A stretch of 9,814 nucleotides of DNA from Acidimicrobiaceae bacterium (GTDB lineage Bacteria > Actinomycetota > Acidimicrobiia > Acidimicrobiales > Palsa-688): the NCBI GenBank assembly GCA_030838025.1, contig JAUTXM010000338.1, positions 1-9,814 on the forward strand. Direction: 5' to 3'. The first letter of the stretch is position 1. The number at the start of each line of letters is the position of its first letter. Shown piece after piece: positions 1-6,075 of this stretch. The position numbers were made by a program, and so were the translations under genes. The notes beneath the pieces were generated by a model, which was given only the letters and a program-made list of their open reading frames with translations, did not search any database and was not told the DNA's origin.

Positions 1-452
1 AGACCCAGGAGTGGTTCATCACCGACTCCCCACCCATCGGCCGGGCGCTCTACCAGTCTGGCTTCGGGCCCGACGACGCGGCGCCCGACATCGGTGACAG
101 CGCCGTCCTCGAACTTGTGGGCCTCGGTGGTCCGGCCGCCGCCGCGTCCCCTGCGGTCGCCGGGTTCCTCGGCGGTTCCATGGCCGACGCCGTGGCCGCC
201 ACCGAGGACATGGAGCGCATCTGTGCTGGTCGCAGCACCCGCTTCAAGCTGCCCATCCTCGGCTTCCGGGGCACCCCGCTCGGCGTCGACGTGCGCAAGG
301 TGGTCGAGACCGGTATCACGCCCCGCATCAACACCGGCATCCTCCACGCGTCGGCGGGGACCGGCCAGATTGGGGCCGGCGTGGCCGAAGCGCCCGTGGC
401 CTGCTTTCGCGAGGCCCTGCTGGCCCTGTCCAATCACGCCCCCGCCGGGTAG
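1..452 (+). CDS. DUF1116 family protein (YlbE/AllG-like), C-terminal part only
   Basis: The gene runs in from the left edge: the frame is open from base 3 to a TAG at 450-452, giving 149 visible residues and no start. The tail reads INTGILHASAGTGQIGAG followed by APVACFREAL. This closely resembles the conserved C-terminus of DUF1116 proteins such as E. coli YlbE, recalled from memory and not searched. In E. coli YlbE (AllG) acts with FdrA (AllF) and YlbF (AllH) as the oxamate carbamoyltransferase of anaerobic allantoin breakdown, which forms carbamoyl phosphate and oxamate from oxalurate. The next gene is a YlbF-like DUF2877 protein 31 bases downstream, which supports the assignment. An FdrA-like subunit would be expected upstream, outside the window. 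The family match is fairly sure. The substrate in this organism is not known, since many DUF1116/DUF2877 pairs are uncharacterised. Confidence 0.8.
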   Translation, partial: TQEWFITDSPPIGRALYQSGFGPDDAAPDIGDSAVLELVGLGGPAAAASPAVAGFLGGSMADAVAATEDMERICAGRSTRFKLPILGFRGTPLGVDVRKVVETGITPRINTGILHASAGTGQIGAGVAEAPVACFREALLALSNHAPAG

Positions 453-483
453 GAGGGGGGCGAACATCACCCGAGGGCAGGTC

Positions 484-1167
484 ATGATGGGGCTCGGAGC
501 GGCGGAAGCGATCGCTTCCTCAGAGGCAGGCACCGTCATCGCTCGCTTCGCCAAGGCGGCGTACGTCAAGTTCCCCGGCGGCGTCGTGGCCCTGACCTCA
601 CCGTCGGTCCCGATCGGTCCGCTCCACCTCAGATCCTTGTTCGAGTTCTCACATCTGGCCCCAGGGGATCGGTTGGTGGTGCCGGACGACTGGCGCCAGG
701 TGGCAGCCATCTGGCAGCCAGAGCTCCCGGATCGGCGCTTCGTCCAGCTCCCCCTGCTGGCTGCCGCGGCGTCGCCCTCGGCGCTGCTGACCGAGGCGCT
801 GGTCGACCGCTGGCAGATCGCGGCGCGCCAGACCAGCCTCGAAGCCGTGTGCCGCGTACTCGGCGGGCTCGGACCGGGGTTGACGCCGAGTGGGGACGAC
901 GCCTTGGCGGGGATGTTGCTCGCCGCTCGCGTGCGTTGGCCGGAGGCGCAAGCGCGCCTGGTGGCACTGGCAGGTGCAGTGGACACCCACGAGATCGCCC
1001 GGGCGTTTCTGGTGTGGGCGGCACGCGGGCAGAGCGTCGCGCCCGTGCACCGGCTGCTGGCAGGCGACCCCACGGCCGCCACCGACCTGATGATGTTCGG
1101 TCACACCTCGGGCGCCGACCTGGCCCTCGGTCTGTGGCACGGGTTCACGTGCGTCTGGTGGTCGTGA
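484..1167 (+). CDS. DUF2877 family protein (YlbF/AllH-like carbamoyltransferase subunit)
   Basis: This 227-residue protein carries the two motifs I associate with DUF2877: GLGPGLTPSGDD at about residues 128-139, and a late GHTSGADLALG segment near residue 209. It follows the DUF1116 gene by 31 bases on the same strand, the order seen for ylbE-ylbF in E. coli, where the products are subunits of oxamate carbamoyltransferase. The same frame stays open far upstream, but that part overlaps the DUF1116 gene in a different frame. The first ATG downstream of the DUF1116 stop is at 484, preceded by a GAGGG purine run; a second ATG lies at 487. At 227 residues it is somewhat shorter than I expect for the family, mainly at the N-terminus. 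It is probably cytoplasmic, with no signal peptide or membrane helix. It ends facing the minus-strand operon. The role is inferred from family and neighbour. Confidence 0.75.
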   Translation: MMGLGAAEAIASSEAGTVIARFAKAAYVKFPGGVVALTSPSVPIGPLHLRSLFEFSHLAPGDRLVVPDDWRQVAAIWQPELPDRRFVQLPLLAAAASPSALLTEALVDRWQIAARQTSLEAVCRVLGGLGPGLTPSGDDALAGMLLAARVRWPEAQARLVALAGAVDTHEIARAFLVWAARGQSVAPVHRLLAGDPTAATDLMMFGHTSGADLALGLWHGFTCVWWS

Positions 1168-1169
1168 CA

Positions 1170-1183
1170 GACACGGGGGTGTC
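1170..1183. terminator. Short hairpin in convergent gap (possible terminator)
   Basis: GACAC and GTGTC form a perfect 5-bp stem around a GGGG loop, three bases after the DUF2877 stop codon. There is no T-run, so a terminator role is only suggested by position. Confidence 0.2.
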
Positions 1184-1214
1184 GAGCCAGCCACCGCCTG
1201 GTGCATCGCTTTGT

Positions 1215-1232
1215 TAGCAGTACTGCCTGCTA
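1215..1232. terminator. Hairpin overlapping the ABC ATPase stop codon (possible terminator)
   Basis: TAGCAG (1215-1220) and CTGCTA (1227-1232) form a perfect 6-bp stem with a 6-base loop. An overlapping perfect palindrome GCAGTACTGC lies at 1217-1226. The element includes the TAG stop of the last gene of the minus-strand unit and lies in the gap between convergent genes, where a terminator is expected. It is short and has no T-run, so the call is tentative. Confidence 0.3.
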
Positions 1233-1994
1233 CAGGACCTTGGCGAGGAAGGCCCGGGTCCGCTCCTCGCGGGGATTGCTGAGCACCTCGCGGGGACTGC
1301 CTCGCTCGACCACGACACCGTCATCCATGAACGCCAGGGTGTCGCCGACCTCCCGGGCAAAACCCATCTCGTGGGTCACAACCACCATCGTCATCCCCTC
1401 ATGGGCCAGACCCCGGATGACGTCGAGCACCTCACCGACCAGTTCCGGGTCGAGAGCCGATGTGGGCTCGTCGAACAGCATGAGCTTGGGCTGCATGGCG
1501 AGCGCCCGGGCGATCGCCACCCGCTGTTGCTGGCCGCCCGAGAGCTGGTTGGGGTAGGCATCCATCTTGGAGCCGAGTCCGACTCGGTCGAGGAGCGCCC
1601 GGGCGCGCGGCTCGACCGCCCCTTTCGTCTCCCCCTTGACGACGAGCGGCGCCATCGTCACGTTGGCCAGCGCCGTCAGGTGGGGGAACAAGTTGAAGCG
1701 CTGGAACACCATCCCGATCTCGGCCCGCTTGGCGCACACCTCCTTGTCGCGCAGCTCATGCAGCTGGCCGCCGTGCTCGCGGTAGCCCACCAGCTCCCCG
1801 TCGACCGACAGCCGGCCGGCGTCGATCTGTTCCAGGTGATTGATGCAGCGCAGGAACGTGGACTTGCCTGACCCGGAGGGTCCGACGAGACAGCACACCT
1901 CACCGGGCGCCACCTCCAGGTCGATCCCGCGCAGCGCCTCCAGGTAGCCGTAGCTCTTTCGCACCCCCTCGGACTTGACCATCAATACAGCCAC
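1230..1994 (-). CDS. Polar amino-acid-type ABC transporter, ATP-binding protein (GlnQ/HisP family)
   Basis: This 254-residue protein is a complete ABC ATPase. It has Walker A GPSGSGKST at residues 38-46, a Q-loop at VFQRFNLFPH (about 96-105), the signature LSGGQQQR at 151-158, Walker B LMLFDEPTSALDP at 171-183, and the switch histidine in VVVTHEM at about 204-210. The FNLFPH and EPTSALDPELV wording is typical of the GlnQ/HisP/ArtP class that energises uptake of polar amino acids. It sits on the cytoplasmic face with the permease, whose stop lies 8 bases upstream. I chose the GTG at 1994 because a GAGG Shine-Dalgarno-like run lies 6 bases before it; the ATG four codons later has none. It is the last gene of the long minus-strand unit. 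Substrate cannot be read from the ATPase. Confidence 0.95.
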   Translation of the reverse strand: MAVLMVKSEGVRKSYGYLEALRGIDLEVAPGEVCCLVGPSGSGKSTFLRCINHLEQIDAGRLSVDGELVGYREHGGQLHELRDKEVCAKRAEIGMVFQRFNLFPHLTALANVTMAPLVVKGETKGAVEPRARALLDRVGLGSKMDAYPNQLSGGQQQRVAIARALAMQPKLMLFDEPTSALDPELVGEVLDVIRGLAHEGMTMVVVTHEMGFAREVGDTLAFMDDGVVVERGSPREVLSNPREERTRAFLAKVL

Positions 1995-2002
1995 AGCGCG
2001 CC

Positions 2003-2998
2003 TCAGCGCCCCGGCCCGGGCACACCAGGCACACCGGGCGGCTCGGTACGGGAGGCGTAGGCCCGGCGCAGCCAGTGCCGGATGCGCTGGATCGGCGAGG
2101 GGGGCGGCTGGCGCCGCGCACCTCGAGCGAAACGGCGTTCGAGGTAGTACTGCCCCACCGTCAGGACCGAGGTCATCGCCAGGTACCAGAAACTGGCGAC
2201 CATCAGGAGGGGAACGGTCTGGAACGTGCGGCTGTAGATGTTCTGGGCCGAGCGCAGCAACTCGACCACGGTGATGGTGCTGGCAAGCGACGAGGTCTTC
2301 AGCATCGAGATGGTCTCGTTGCCCATGGGCGGGATGATCACGCGCATGGCCTGGGGCAACACGATGCGGCGCATGGTGCTCAGCCGGGTCAGGCCGAGCG
2401 CCTTGGCGGCGTCGGTCTGCCCCTCGTCGACCGACAGGATCCCCGCCCGCACGATCTCAGCCATGTAGGCCCCTTCGTTGAGCCCCAGCCCGAACAACGC
2501 CGCCGCGAACGGCGTGACCACGGTATTGGCGTTCAGATGGAGGAACGCGGGGCCGAACGGGATCCCCAGCGACAACGCGGGGTATAGGTAGCTGAGGTCG
2601 TACCAGAAGAGCAGCTGCACCAGCACGGGCGTGCCCCGGAAGAACCAGATGTACAGCCAGCTGGCACTGGACACGATCGGGTTGGGCGAGAGGCGCATGA
2701 CCGCCAGCACGATTCCGAGGACGACGCCGATCGCCATGGCGATGGCCGTCAACTCGACGGTGATGATCACACCGTCGAGGACCGGCCGGGACCACAGATA
2801 GCGGCGAATCACCTCCCACTCGAAGCGGGGCTGGCGCTGCCCCCCGCGCACGACCTGGGTGGCGAAGAGCGTGTGGACGAACATGACACCCAGCACCAGC
2901 ACCACGGCAGCGGCGACCCAGCGTCCCGGGTGGCGCACCGGGACCGCCCGGATCGCCTTGCGCTGCGAACGGTCAGGAGGCCTGGTGGGCGCAGCCAT
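2003..2998 (-). CDS. Polar amino-acid-type ABC transporter, permease (HisM/GlnP family)
   Basis: This is a 331-residue inner-membrane permease. A hydrophilic N-terminus of about 25 residues precedes a first helix at about 27-46. The core starts near residue 73 with VLDGVIITVELTAIAMAIG, the usual opening of His/Glu/Gln/Arg/opine-type permeases. It includes FFRGTPVLVQLL (119-130) and the EAA loop DEGQTDAAKALGLTRL (about 191-206) continuing to VLPQAMRVIIPPMGNE, which contacts the ATPase. About 5-6 helices are visible. The C-terminal 45 residues are basic and proline-rich, longer than usual. Only one permease gene is present, so a homodimer is likely. ATG at 2998 fits the domain start, although its ribosome-binding site is poor; it follows the binding-protein stop by 22 bases. 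Confidence 0.93.
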   Translation of the reverse strand: MAAPTRPPDRSQRKAIRAVPVRHPGRWVAAAVVLVLGVMFVHTLFATQVVRGGQRQPRFEWEVIRRYLWSRPVLDGVIITVELTAIAMAIGVVLGIVLAVMRLSPNPIVSSASWLYIWFFRGTPVLVQLLFWYDLSYLYPALSLGIPFGPAFLHLNANTVVTPFAAALFGLGLNEGAYMAEIVRAGILSVDEGQTDAAKALGLTRLSTMRRIVLPQAMRVIIPPMGNETISMLKTSSLASTITVVELLRSAQNIYSRTFQTVPLLMVASFWYLAMTSVLTVGQYYLERRFARGARRQPPPSPIQRIRHWLRRAYASRTEPPGVPGVPGPGR

Positions 2999-3020
2999 GT
3001 TCAGCGATGCCGCCGTCGAG

Positions 3021-3896
3021 CTAGCTGGTCGCTCCGTTGATCACGGGATTGGTGATGGCACCCGTTTGCACGTTCCAAGTCGTGAGGATGCTGGTGTACC
3101 GGCCGCTCGCCATCAGGTCCTTGACGGCCGCCAGGACGGCGGGGGCCATCGCATTCTTCGCCAGCGCCAAACCGTACGGCGCGGTGGCGAAGGGCCGGCC
3201 GCTCACCTTGAACTGGCCTTTGGACTGCTGGACGATGTAGGCCGCCACCTGGGAGTCCACGAACCCCACCTCGGCCCGGCCGCTCGACACGGCCAGGTTG
3301 GCCCCGTTTTGATCCTGGAAGACCAGCACGTTGTCAGCCGGCTTGGCCGCCGACTGACACGTCTTCACCAGGCCGTTGGCGTCGCTCTGCTCCGTGGTGC
3401 CGCTTTCGACGGCCACGTTGTGTCCACACAGCGAGTCGAGTCCGTCGAAACTCACCTTGGACGTCGCCGCGGTGTAGAAGCCCTCGCCGGAGCTGAAGTA
3501 GGTCACGAAGTCGAGCTGCTTCTCCCGCTCCTTGGTATCGGTGAACGACGAGGCGCCCAGGTCGAACTTGCCCGACAACAGGCCAGGGATGATGGTGTCG
3601 AAGGTGGCGTTCTGCAGGCTCACGGTGAGCCCGAGCACTTGGCCGATGCCTTTGGCCAGGTCAGCATCCATGCCAATCACGGTGTGGCCGTCGGCGGCGA
3701 GGAACTCGTCGGGCGCGTACGTCGCATCCAGCGCCACCGTGATGGCGCCTTTGCTGCGGACGGCCGCGGGCACGAGCGCGGCGGCGGCAGCATCCTTCCT
3801 CGCCGTGGGGAGCGTCGTCGCCGTCGACTTGGTACCGCTACTGCCACATCCTGCGGCCAGAAGCCCCAGTACCACCAAACCTGCGAAGCGTCGCAT
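3021..3896 (-). CDS. ABC transporter substrate-binding lipoprotein (SBP_bac_3 / polar amino acid type)
   Basis: This 291-residue protein starts with a lipoprotein signal: MRRFAGLVVLGLLAAGC, with lipobox LAAGC and the lipidated cysteine at residue 17, then a Ser/Thr-rich linker. The mature part reads like family 3 binding proteins: KGAITVALDATYAPDEF, VIGMDADLAKGIGQVLGL, FDTIIPGLLSGKFDLGASSFTDTKERE, and VAVESGTTE. These bind amino acids or similar small polar solutes outside the membrane and deliver them to the permease. The frame is open 48 bases further upstream, but ATG 3896 is preferred: AAGGAAGG lies just upstream and it places the signal peptide at the N-terminus. In a nitrile hydratase operon the ligand might be an amide, a nitrile-bearing amino acid analogue or a plain amino acid; the sequence does not decide. 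Confidence 0.92.
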   Translation of the reverse strand: MRRFAGLVVLGLLAAGCGSSGTKSTATTLPTARKDAAAAALVPAAVRSKGAITVALDATYAPDEFLAADGHTVIGMDADLAKGIGQVLGLTVSLQNATFDTIIPGLLSGKFDLGASSFTDTKEREKQLDFVTYFSSGEGFYTAATSKVSFDGLDSLCGHNVAVESGTTEQSDANGLVKTCQSAAKPADNVLVFQDQNGANLAVSSGRAEVGFVDSQVAAYIVQQSKGQFKVSGRPFATAPYGLALAKNAMAPAVLAAVKDLMASGRYTSILTTWNVQTGAITNPVINGATS

Positions 3897-3926
3897 CGGT
3901 CCCGTCCTTCCTTGGCCCGGATGGAA

Positions 3927-3951
3927 TCGTGGCATATCCTGCACGCCACGA
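3927..3951. other. Inverted repeat between the OsmC and binding-protein genes
   Basis: TCGTGGC (3927-3933) and GCCACGA (3945-3951) form a perfect 7-bp stem with an 11-base loop. It lies in the 63-base gap before the binding-protein gene and upstream of its Shine-Dalgarno sequence. It could be an mRNA processing or stability element that adjusts transporter against enzyme expression. No good promoter boxes are seen in this gap. Confidence 0.35.
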
Positions 3952-3959
3952 AGCGACGC

Positions 3960-4361
3960 CTACCTCCGAGGCGCCAGCACCACCTCGACGTCGTCGACGA
4001 CGCGCAGGGTGTTGGACACGTAACACACGGCCGCGGCGCGGGCGAGGAGCGGTTGGAGCTGCTCGGCCGGGAGGGTCGAGGAGACCTCGAGGCGCAGGGT
4101 CACGAACTTGGGCCCGTCGTACTCACCGACCGCCCGCACCGACAGATCGGGCAACGTCAGGTCGCGCTTGCGGGCCACGTGGTGCACCGCCAGGGTGAAA
4201 CACGACGCCAGCGACGCCAGGAACACCTCCGTCGGCTGGGGGCCGGCCCCCCCGCCACCGGCGCTCACCGGCTCGTCGATGATCAGCTCGGTGGTCCCGG
4301 TCGCCACCCGGCAGCGGTAGTTGCCCTCCCAGGTGGCCTCGACCGACAGCGTTTTGGCCAA
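3960..4361 (-). CDS. OsmC-like thiol peroxidase
   Basis: This is an OsmC/Ohr-superfamily protein of 133 residues from the chosen start. Conserved features are VEATWEGNYRC near the N-terminus, IIDEPVSAGGGGAGPQPTE at about 27-45, the first cysteine in LASLASCFTLAVHHVARK (Cys54), and the second in AAAVCYVSNTL (Cys113). OsmC/Ohr proteins use this cysteine pair to reduce organic hydroperoxides. The start is uncertain. TTG at 4361 begins one base after the accessory-gene stop and yields MAKTLSVEATWEG, which matches the usual family length. The only in-frame upstream ATG, at 4448, would add 29 Thr-rich residues read from the DNA of the neighbour's histidine tail in another frame. Neither start has a clear Shine-Dalgarno, so translation is probably coupled to the upstream gene. 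It may protect or tune the nitrile hydratase cysteines, but that is inference. Confidence 0.85.
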   Translation of the reverse strand: MAKTLSVEATWEGNYRCRVATGTTELIIDEPVSAGGGGAGPQPTEVFLASLASCFTLAVHHVARKRDLTLPDLSVRAVGEYDGPKFVTLRLEVSSTLPAEQLQPLLARAAAVCYVSNTLRVVDDVEVVLAPRR

Positions 4362-4362
4362 T

Positions 4363-4731
4363 TCAGTGGTCGTGGCGATGGTGATGGTGGTGCTCGTGGT
4401 CGTGCCCCGGCGCCCGGGCCGCCAGCTGTTCGGATCGCCGGTCCACATCGTCGTCGCCGATGACGCCCTGGTCGAGCAACAGCTGCTCGAGGGCGTCCTG
4501 CCAGCATCGCCAGTAGCTCCACGACTCGTCGTCGGGGATATGCGCCGCCTCCCAAACCCCGATGGTGGCGATCAGCTGCTGGCGGAACGCCTCCCACTCG
4601 ATCACGCCCGAGGCGTCGAGCGCCACCGCCAAGCCGAACGCCCGACTCTCCCACGGTTCGGAAAACGCCAACTCGCCGTTGCGCCGGGGCGGCGCCCCCG
4701 GGCCCTCGATGTCCAGTTGCGGCGTCGTCAC
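4363..4731 (-). CDS. Nitrile hydratase accessory/activator protein with a histidine-rich tail
   Basis: This 122-residue protein resembles the N-terminal half of nitrile hydratase beta, as the accessory (P14K/activator) proteins do. See NGELAFSEPWESRAFGLAVAL, followed by EWEAFRQQLIATI and SYWRCWQDALEQLLLDQGVI. Such proteins deliver cobalt to the alpha subunit and help its maturation. The GTG start at 4731 overlaps the alpha stop (GTGA), so translation is coupled; the longer open frame to 4851 is a shadow of the alpha gene. The last 13 residues, HDHEHHHHHRHDH, hold nine histidines, consistent with metal storage or delivery and with the cobalt-type motif in alpha. I do not recall such a strong His tail as a general feature of the family. 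Accessory function is well supported; the role of the tail is inferred. Confidence 0.88.
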   Translation of the reverse strand: MTTPQLDIEGPGAPPRRNGELAFSEPWESRAFGLAVALDASGVIEWEAFRQQLIATIGVWEAAHIPDDESWSYWRCWQDALEQLLLDQGVIGDDDVDRRSEQLAARAPGHDHEHHHHHRHDH

Positions 4732-5318
4732 GACGGACCGGCCACCGTGGCGATGCCCACCATGGCGTCGCGGGTGACCAGCGCCGCCAGCTCCTCCTCG
4801 CTCAGGTCCTCGGTGCCGGCCGGCCGCTGCGGCAGGATCATGTAGCGGCACTCCGACACGCTGTCGGCCACGCGGATCTCCACATCGGCGCCCAGTTCGA
4901 GGCCGAACTCATGCAGCACCGCTCGGGGCTCACGCACGATGCGTGAGCGGTAAGCGGGGTCCTTGTACCAGCTGGGCGGCAGTCCCAGGACCGCCCACGG
5001 GTAGCACGAGCACAGGGTGCAGACGACCACATTGTGAACCTGGCCGGTGTTTTCCCGCACCTCCAGGTGCTCGGTCTGCGGTCCCTTGAACCCCAGCTCG
5101 GCCACTGCCGCCGTCCCATCGGCCAACAACCGTTCCCGGAACTCCGGGTCGACCCACGCCTTCGCCACCACCTTGGCGCCGTTGAGCGGACCCACATCGG
5201 ATTCGTACATCTTGATGTAGGCGTCCATTACCTTGGGGTCGACCAAGCTGCGCTCGACCAGAATCGACTCCAAGGCCTCGGTCCGCATTGAAATAGGCAA
5301 ACGCTCTGAGATGCTCAT
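4728..5318 (-). CDS. nthA: Nitrile hydratase alpha subunit, cobalt type
   Basis: This 196-residue subunit binds the catalytic metal of nitrile hydratase, which hydrates nitriles to amides in the cytoplasm. The metal loop VVVCTLCSCYPW has cysteines at 100, 103 and 105. Threonine after the first cysteine (CTLCSC) marks the cobalt type; iron enzymes have CSLCSC. Cys103 and Cys105 correspond to the residues oxidised to sulfinic and sulfenic acid in characterised enzymes. Other family features are KVVAKAWVDPEFRERLLADG (about 49-68), AVLGLPPSWYKDPAYRSRIVREPRAVL after the metal loop, and VADSVSECRYMILPQRP near the end. The ATG at 5318 overlaps the beta stop as ATGA, and its own stop overlaps the accessory start, so the three genes are translationally coupled. 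The length is normal and nothing appears broken. Confidence 0.97.
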   Translation of the reverse strand: MSISERLPISMRTEALESILVERSLVDPKVMDAYIKMYESDVGPLNGAKVVAKAWVDPEFRERLLADGTAAVAELGFKGPQTEHLEVRENTGQVHNVVVCTLCSCYPWAVLGLPPSWYKDPAYRSRIVREPRAVLHEFGLELGADVEIRVADSVSECRYMILPQRPAGTEDLSEEELAALVTRDAMVGIATVAGPS

Positions 5319-5980
5319 GCCACCGGCTCCAAATAGCTGTCGTAGAGATCAATATTCAATACAAACTCCTCGGCTTCCGGTCCCCATAGATCGCGGGACG
5401 CGAAATCGACAGAGTAGACGTGTTGGATATTTTCACCCTCAAAATGGGCGTGGGTATCAGGCAGGACGGCAGCGGGCTGCACCCGCCGCACCGTGCCCGT
5501 CCGACCCCGGACATACTGCGGCAACCTCGTGTGTCCGGAGGGGTGTATGTCCTTGGCCCGAACAGCATCACCTGGGGAAAAACGGGGCTCAGCGTCAAGC
5601 GGCCGCAGTGAACCGCCTGCAGTCGGCTTGTAATCGGGACGATGGGGTTCCGGTTCGGGCGGCTCAACGACATCGTCGCCCAGTTGCTTGCGGGTCCGAG
5701 CGTCGACCGCGCCCGGAGCGATGATTCCGCTATCGGTGAGGAGATTTTCGGCCCCCCGAAGCCAGCGGCCGTAATACCCGTCTGCGAGATAGTCGAGCGG
5801 CTCCAACCGGTTCATGGAATGTCGGAACGCGTCCAGGTTGGTCCCCGAGACGCGCATCGACAACAAGGCGAGGGCGAAGGCGCGCTTTTCCCAGTCCTCG
5901 GCGAACGGTCGCTCGTCGGGGTCCGGAGGCTTGACCGATCCCCAGTCCTGCATCCCGCCCATGTCATGGATACCGTCCAC
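5315..5980 (-). CDS. nthB: Nitrile hydratase beta subunit
   Basis: This 221-residue subunit opens with MDGIHDMGGMQDWG, the signature N-terminus of nitrile hydratase beta. The helical N-terminal domain includes FAEDWEKRAFALAL and the paired tyrosines of LADGYYGRWL (69-70). A proline-rich linker (about 105-120) leads to the SH3-like C-terminal domain: FSPGDAVRAKDIHPSGHTRLPQYVRGRTGTV, then HVYSVDFASRDLWG. The arginines in HTRLPQYVRG (152, 158) correspond to those that bond the oxidised cysteines of alpha in known structures. The start is GTG at 5980, with GGGAGG seven bases upstream. The stop overlaps the alpha ATG by 4 bases. Beta-before-alpha order is usual for cobalt-type enzymes. A hairpin and a possible 25-residue leader frame lie just upstream. 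Confidence 0.97.
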   Translation of the reverse strand: MDGIHDMGGMQDWGSVKPPDPDERPFAEDWEKRAFALALLSMRVSGTNLDAFRHSMNRLEPLDYLADGYYGRWLRGAENLLTDSGIIAPGAVDARTRKQLGDDVVEPPEPEPHRPDYKPTAGGSLRPLDAEPRFSPGDAVRAKDIHPSGHTRLPQYVRGRTGTVRRVQPAAVLPDTHAHFEGENIQHVYSVDFASRDLWGPEAEEFVLNIDLYDSYLEPVA

Positions 5981-6058
5981 CTAGCCGCCTCCCATCAGTC
6001 GTTCGCCAACAGATCCTGCTCTCCCGGGCGCGGCGCCACGGCGCGCCACGGGAGGCAT
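5981..6058 (-). CDS. Possible 25-residue leader peptide ahead of nitrile hydratase beta
   Basis: An ATG at 6058 opens a 26-codon frame, MPPVARRGAAPGRAGSVGER and five more residues, whose TAG directly abuts the GTG start of the beta gene. It spans the large hairpin at 6021-6054, and the GGGAGG for beta lies within its last codons. That layout suits translational coupling or attenuation. The region upstream of its ATG (GTTGGGAAA) is only a weak ribosome-binding site, and short open frames are common in GC-rich DNA. I do not recognise the peptide. Confidence 0.2.
   Translation of the reverse strand: MPPVARRGAAPGRAGSVGERLMGGG
6021..6054. other. Strong GC-rich hairpin between the DsrE-like and nitrile hydratase genes
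   Basis: CTCCCG-GGCGCG (6021-6032) pairs with CGCGCC (6042-6047) and CGGGAG (6049-6054). This makes 12 GC-rich pairs with one bulged base (6048) and a 9-base loop. It sits in the only sizeable gap (97 bases) inside the minus-strand unit. In the operon's direction no T-run follows, so an mRNA processing, stability or attenuation element is more likely than a full terminator. On the plus strand ATTTT follows, but no plus-strand gene precedes it. Confidence 0.55.
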
Positions 6059-6075
6059 TTTCCCAACGTGATTTT

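Noticed and set aside
94..483. Upstream extension of the DUF2877 frame
   Set aside because: It overlaps the clear DUF1116 coding sequence in another frame and reads as Ala/Pro/Ser/Arg-rich low-complexity sequence; the family match begins after 484.
609..616. A second CCGATCGG-like palindrome, similar to the candidate operator core
   Set aside because: It lies within the DUF2877 coding sequence, lacks the flanking A/T symmetry, and an 8-bp GC-rich palindrome is expected by chance.
3897..3944. Longer start for the binding protein at 3944
   Set aside because: It would place 16 polar residues before the lipoprotein signal peptide; ATG 3896 has a strong AAGGAAGG upstream.
2859..4463. 534-codon open frame on the plus strand
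   Set aside because: It runs antisense to the permease, binding protein and OsmC genes and its translation is low-complexity His/Arg/Gly sequence with no domain. It is a shadow frame.
4732..4851. Longer version of the nitrile hydratase accessory protein starting at ATG 4851
   Set aside because: The extra residues are Gly/His/Arg-rich shadow of the alpha gene. The GTG at 4731 forms a GTGA overlap with the alpha stop and fits the family N-terminus.
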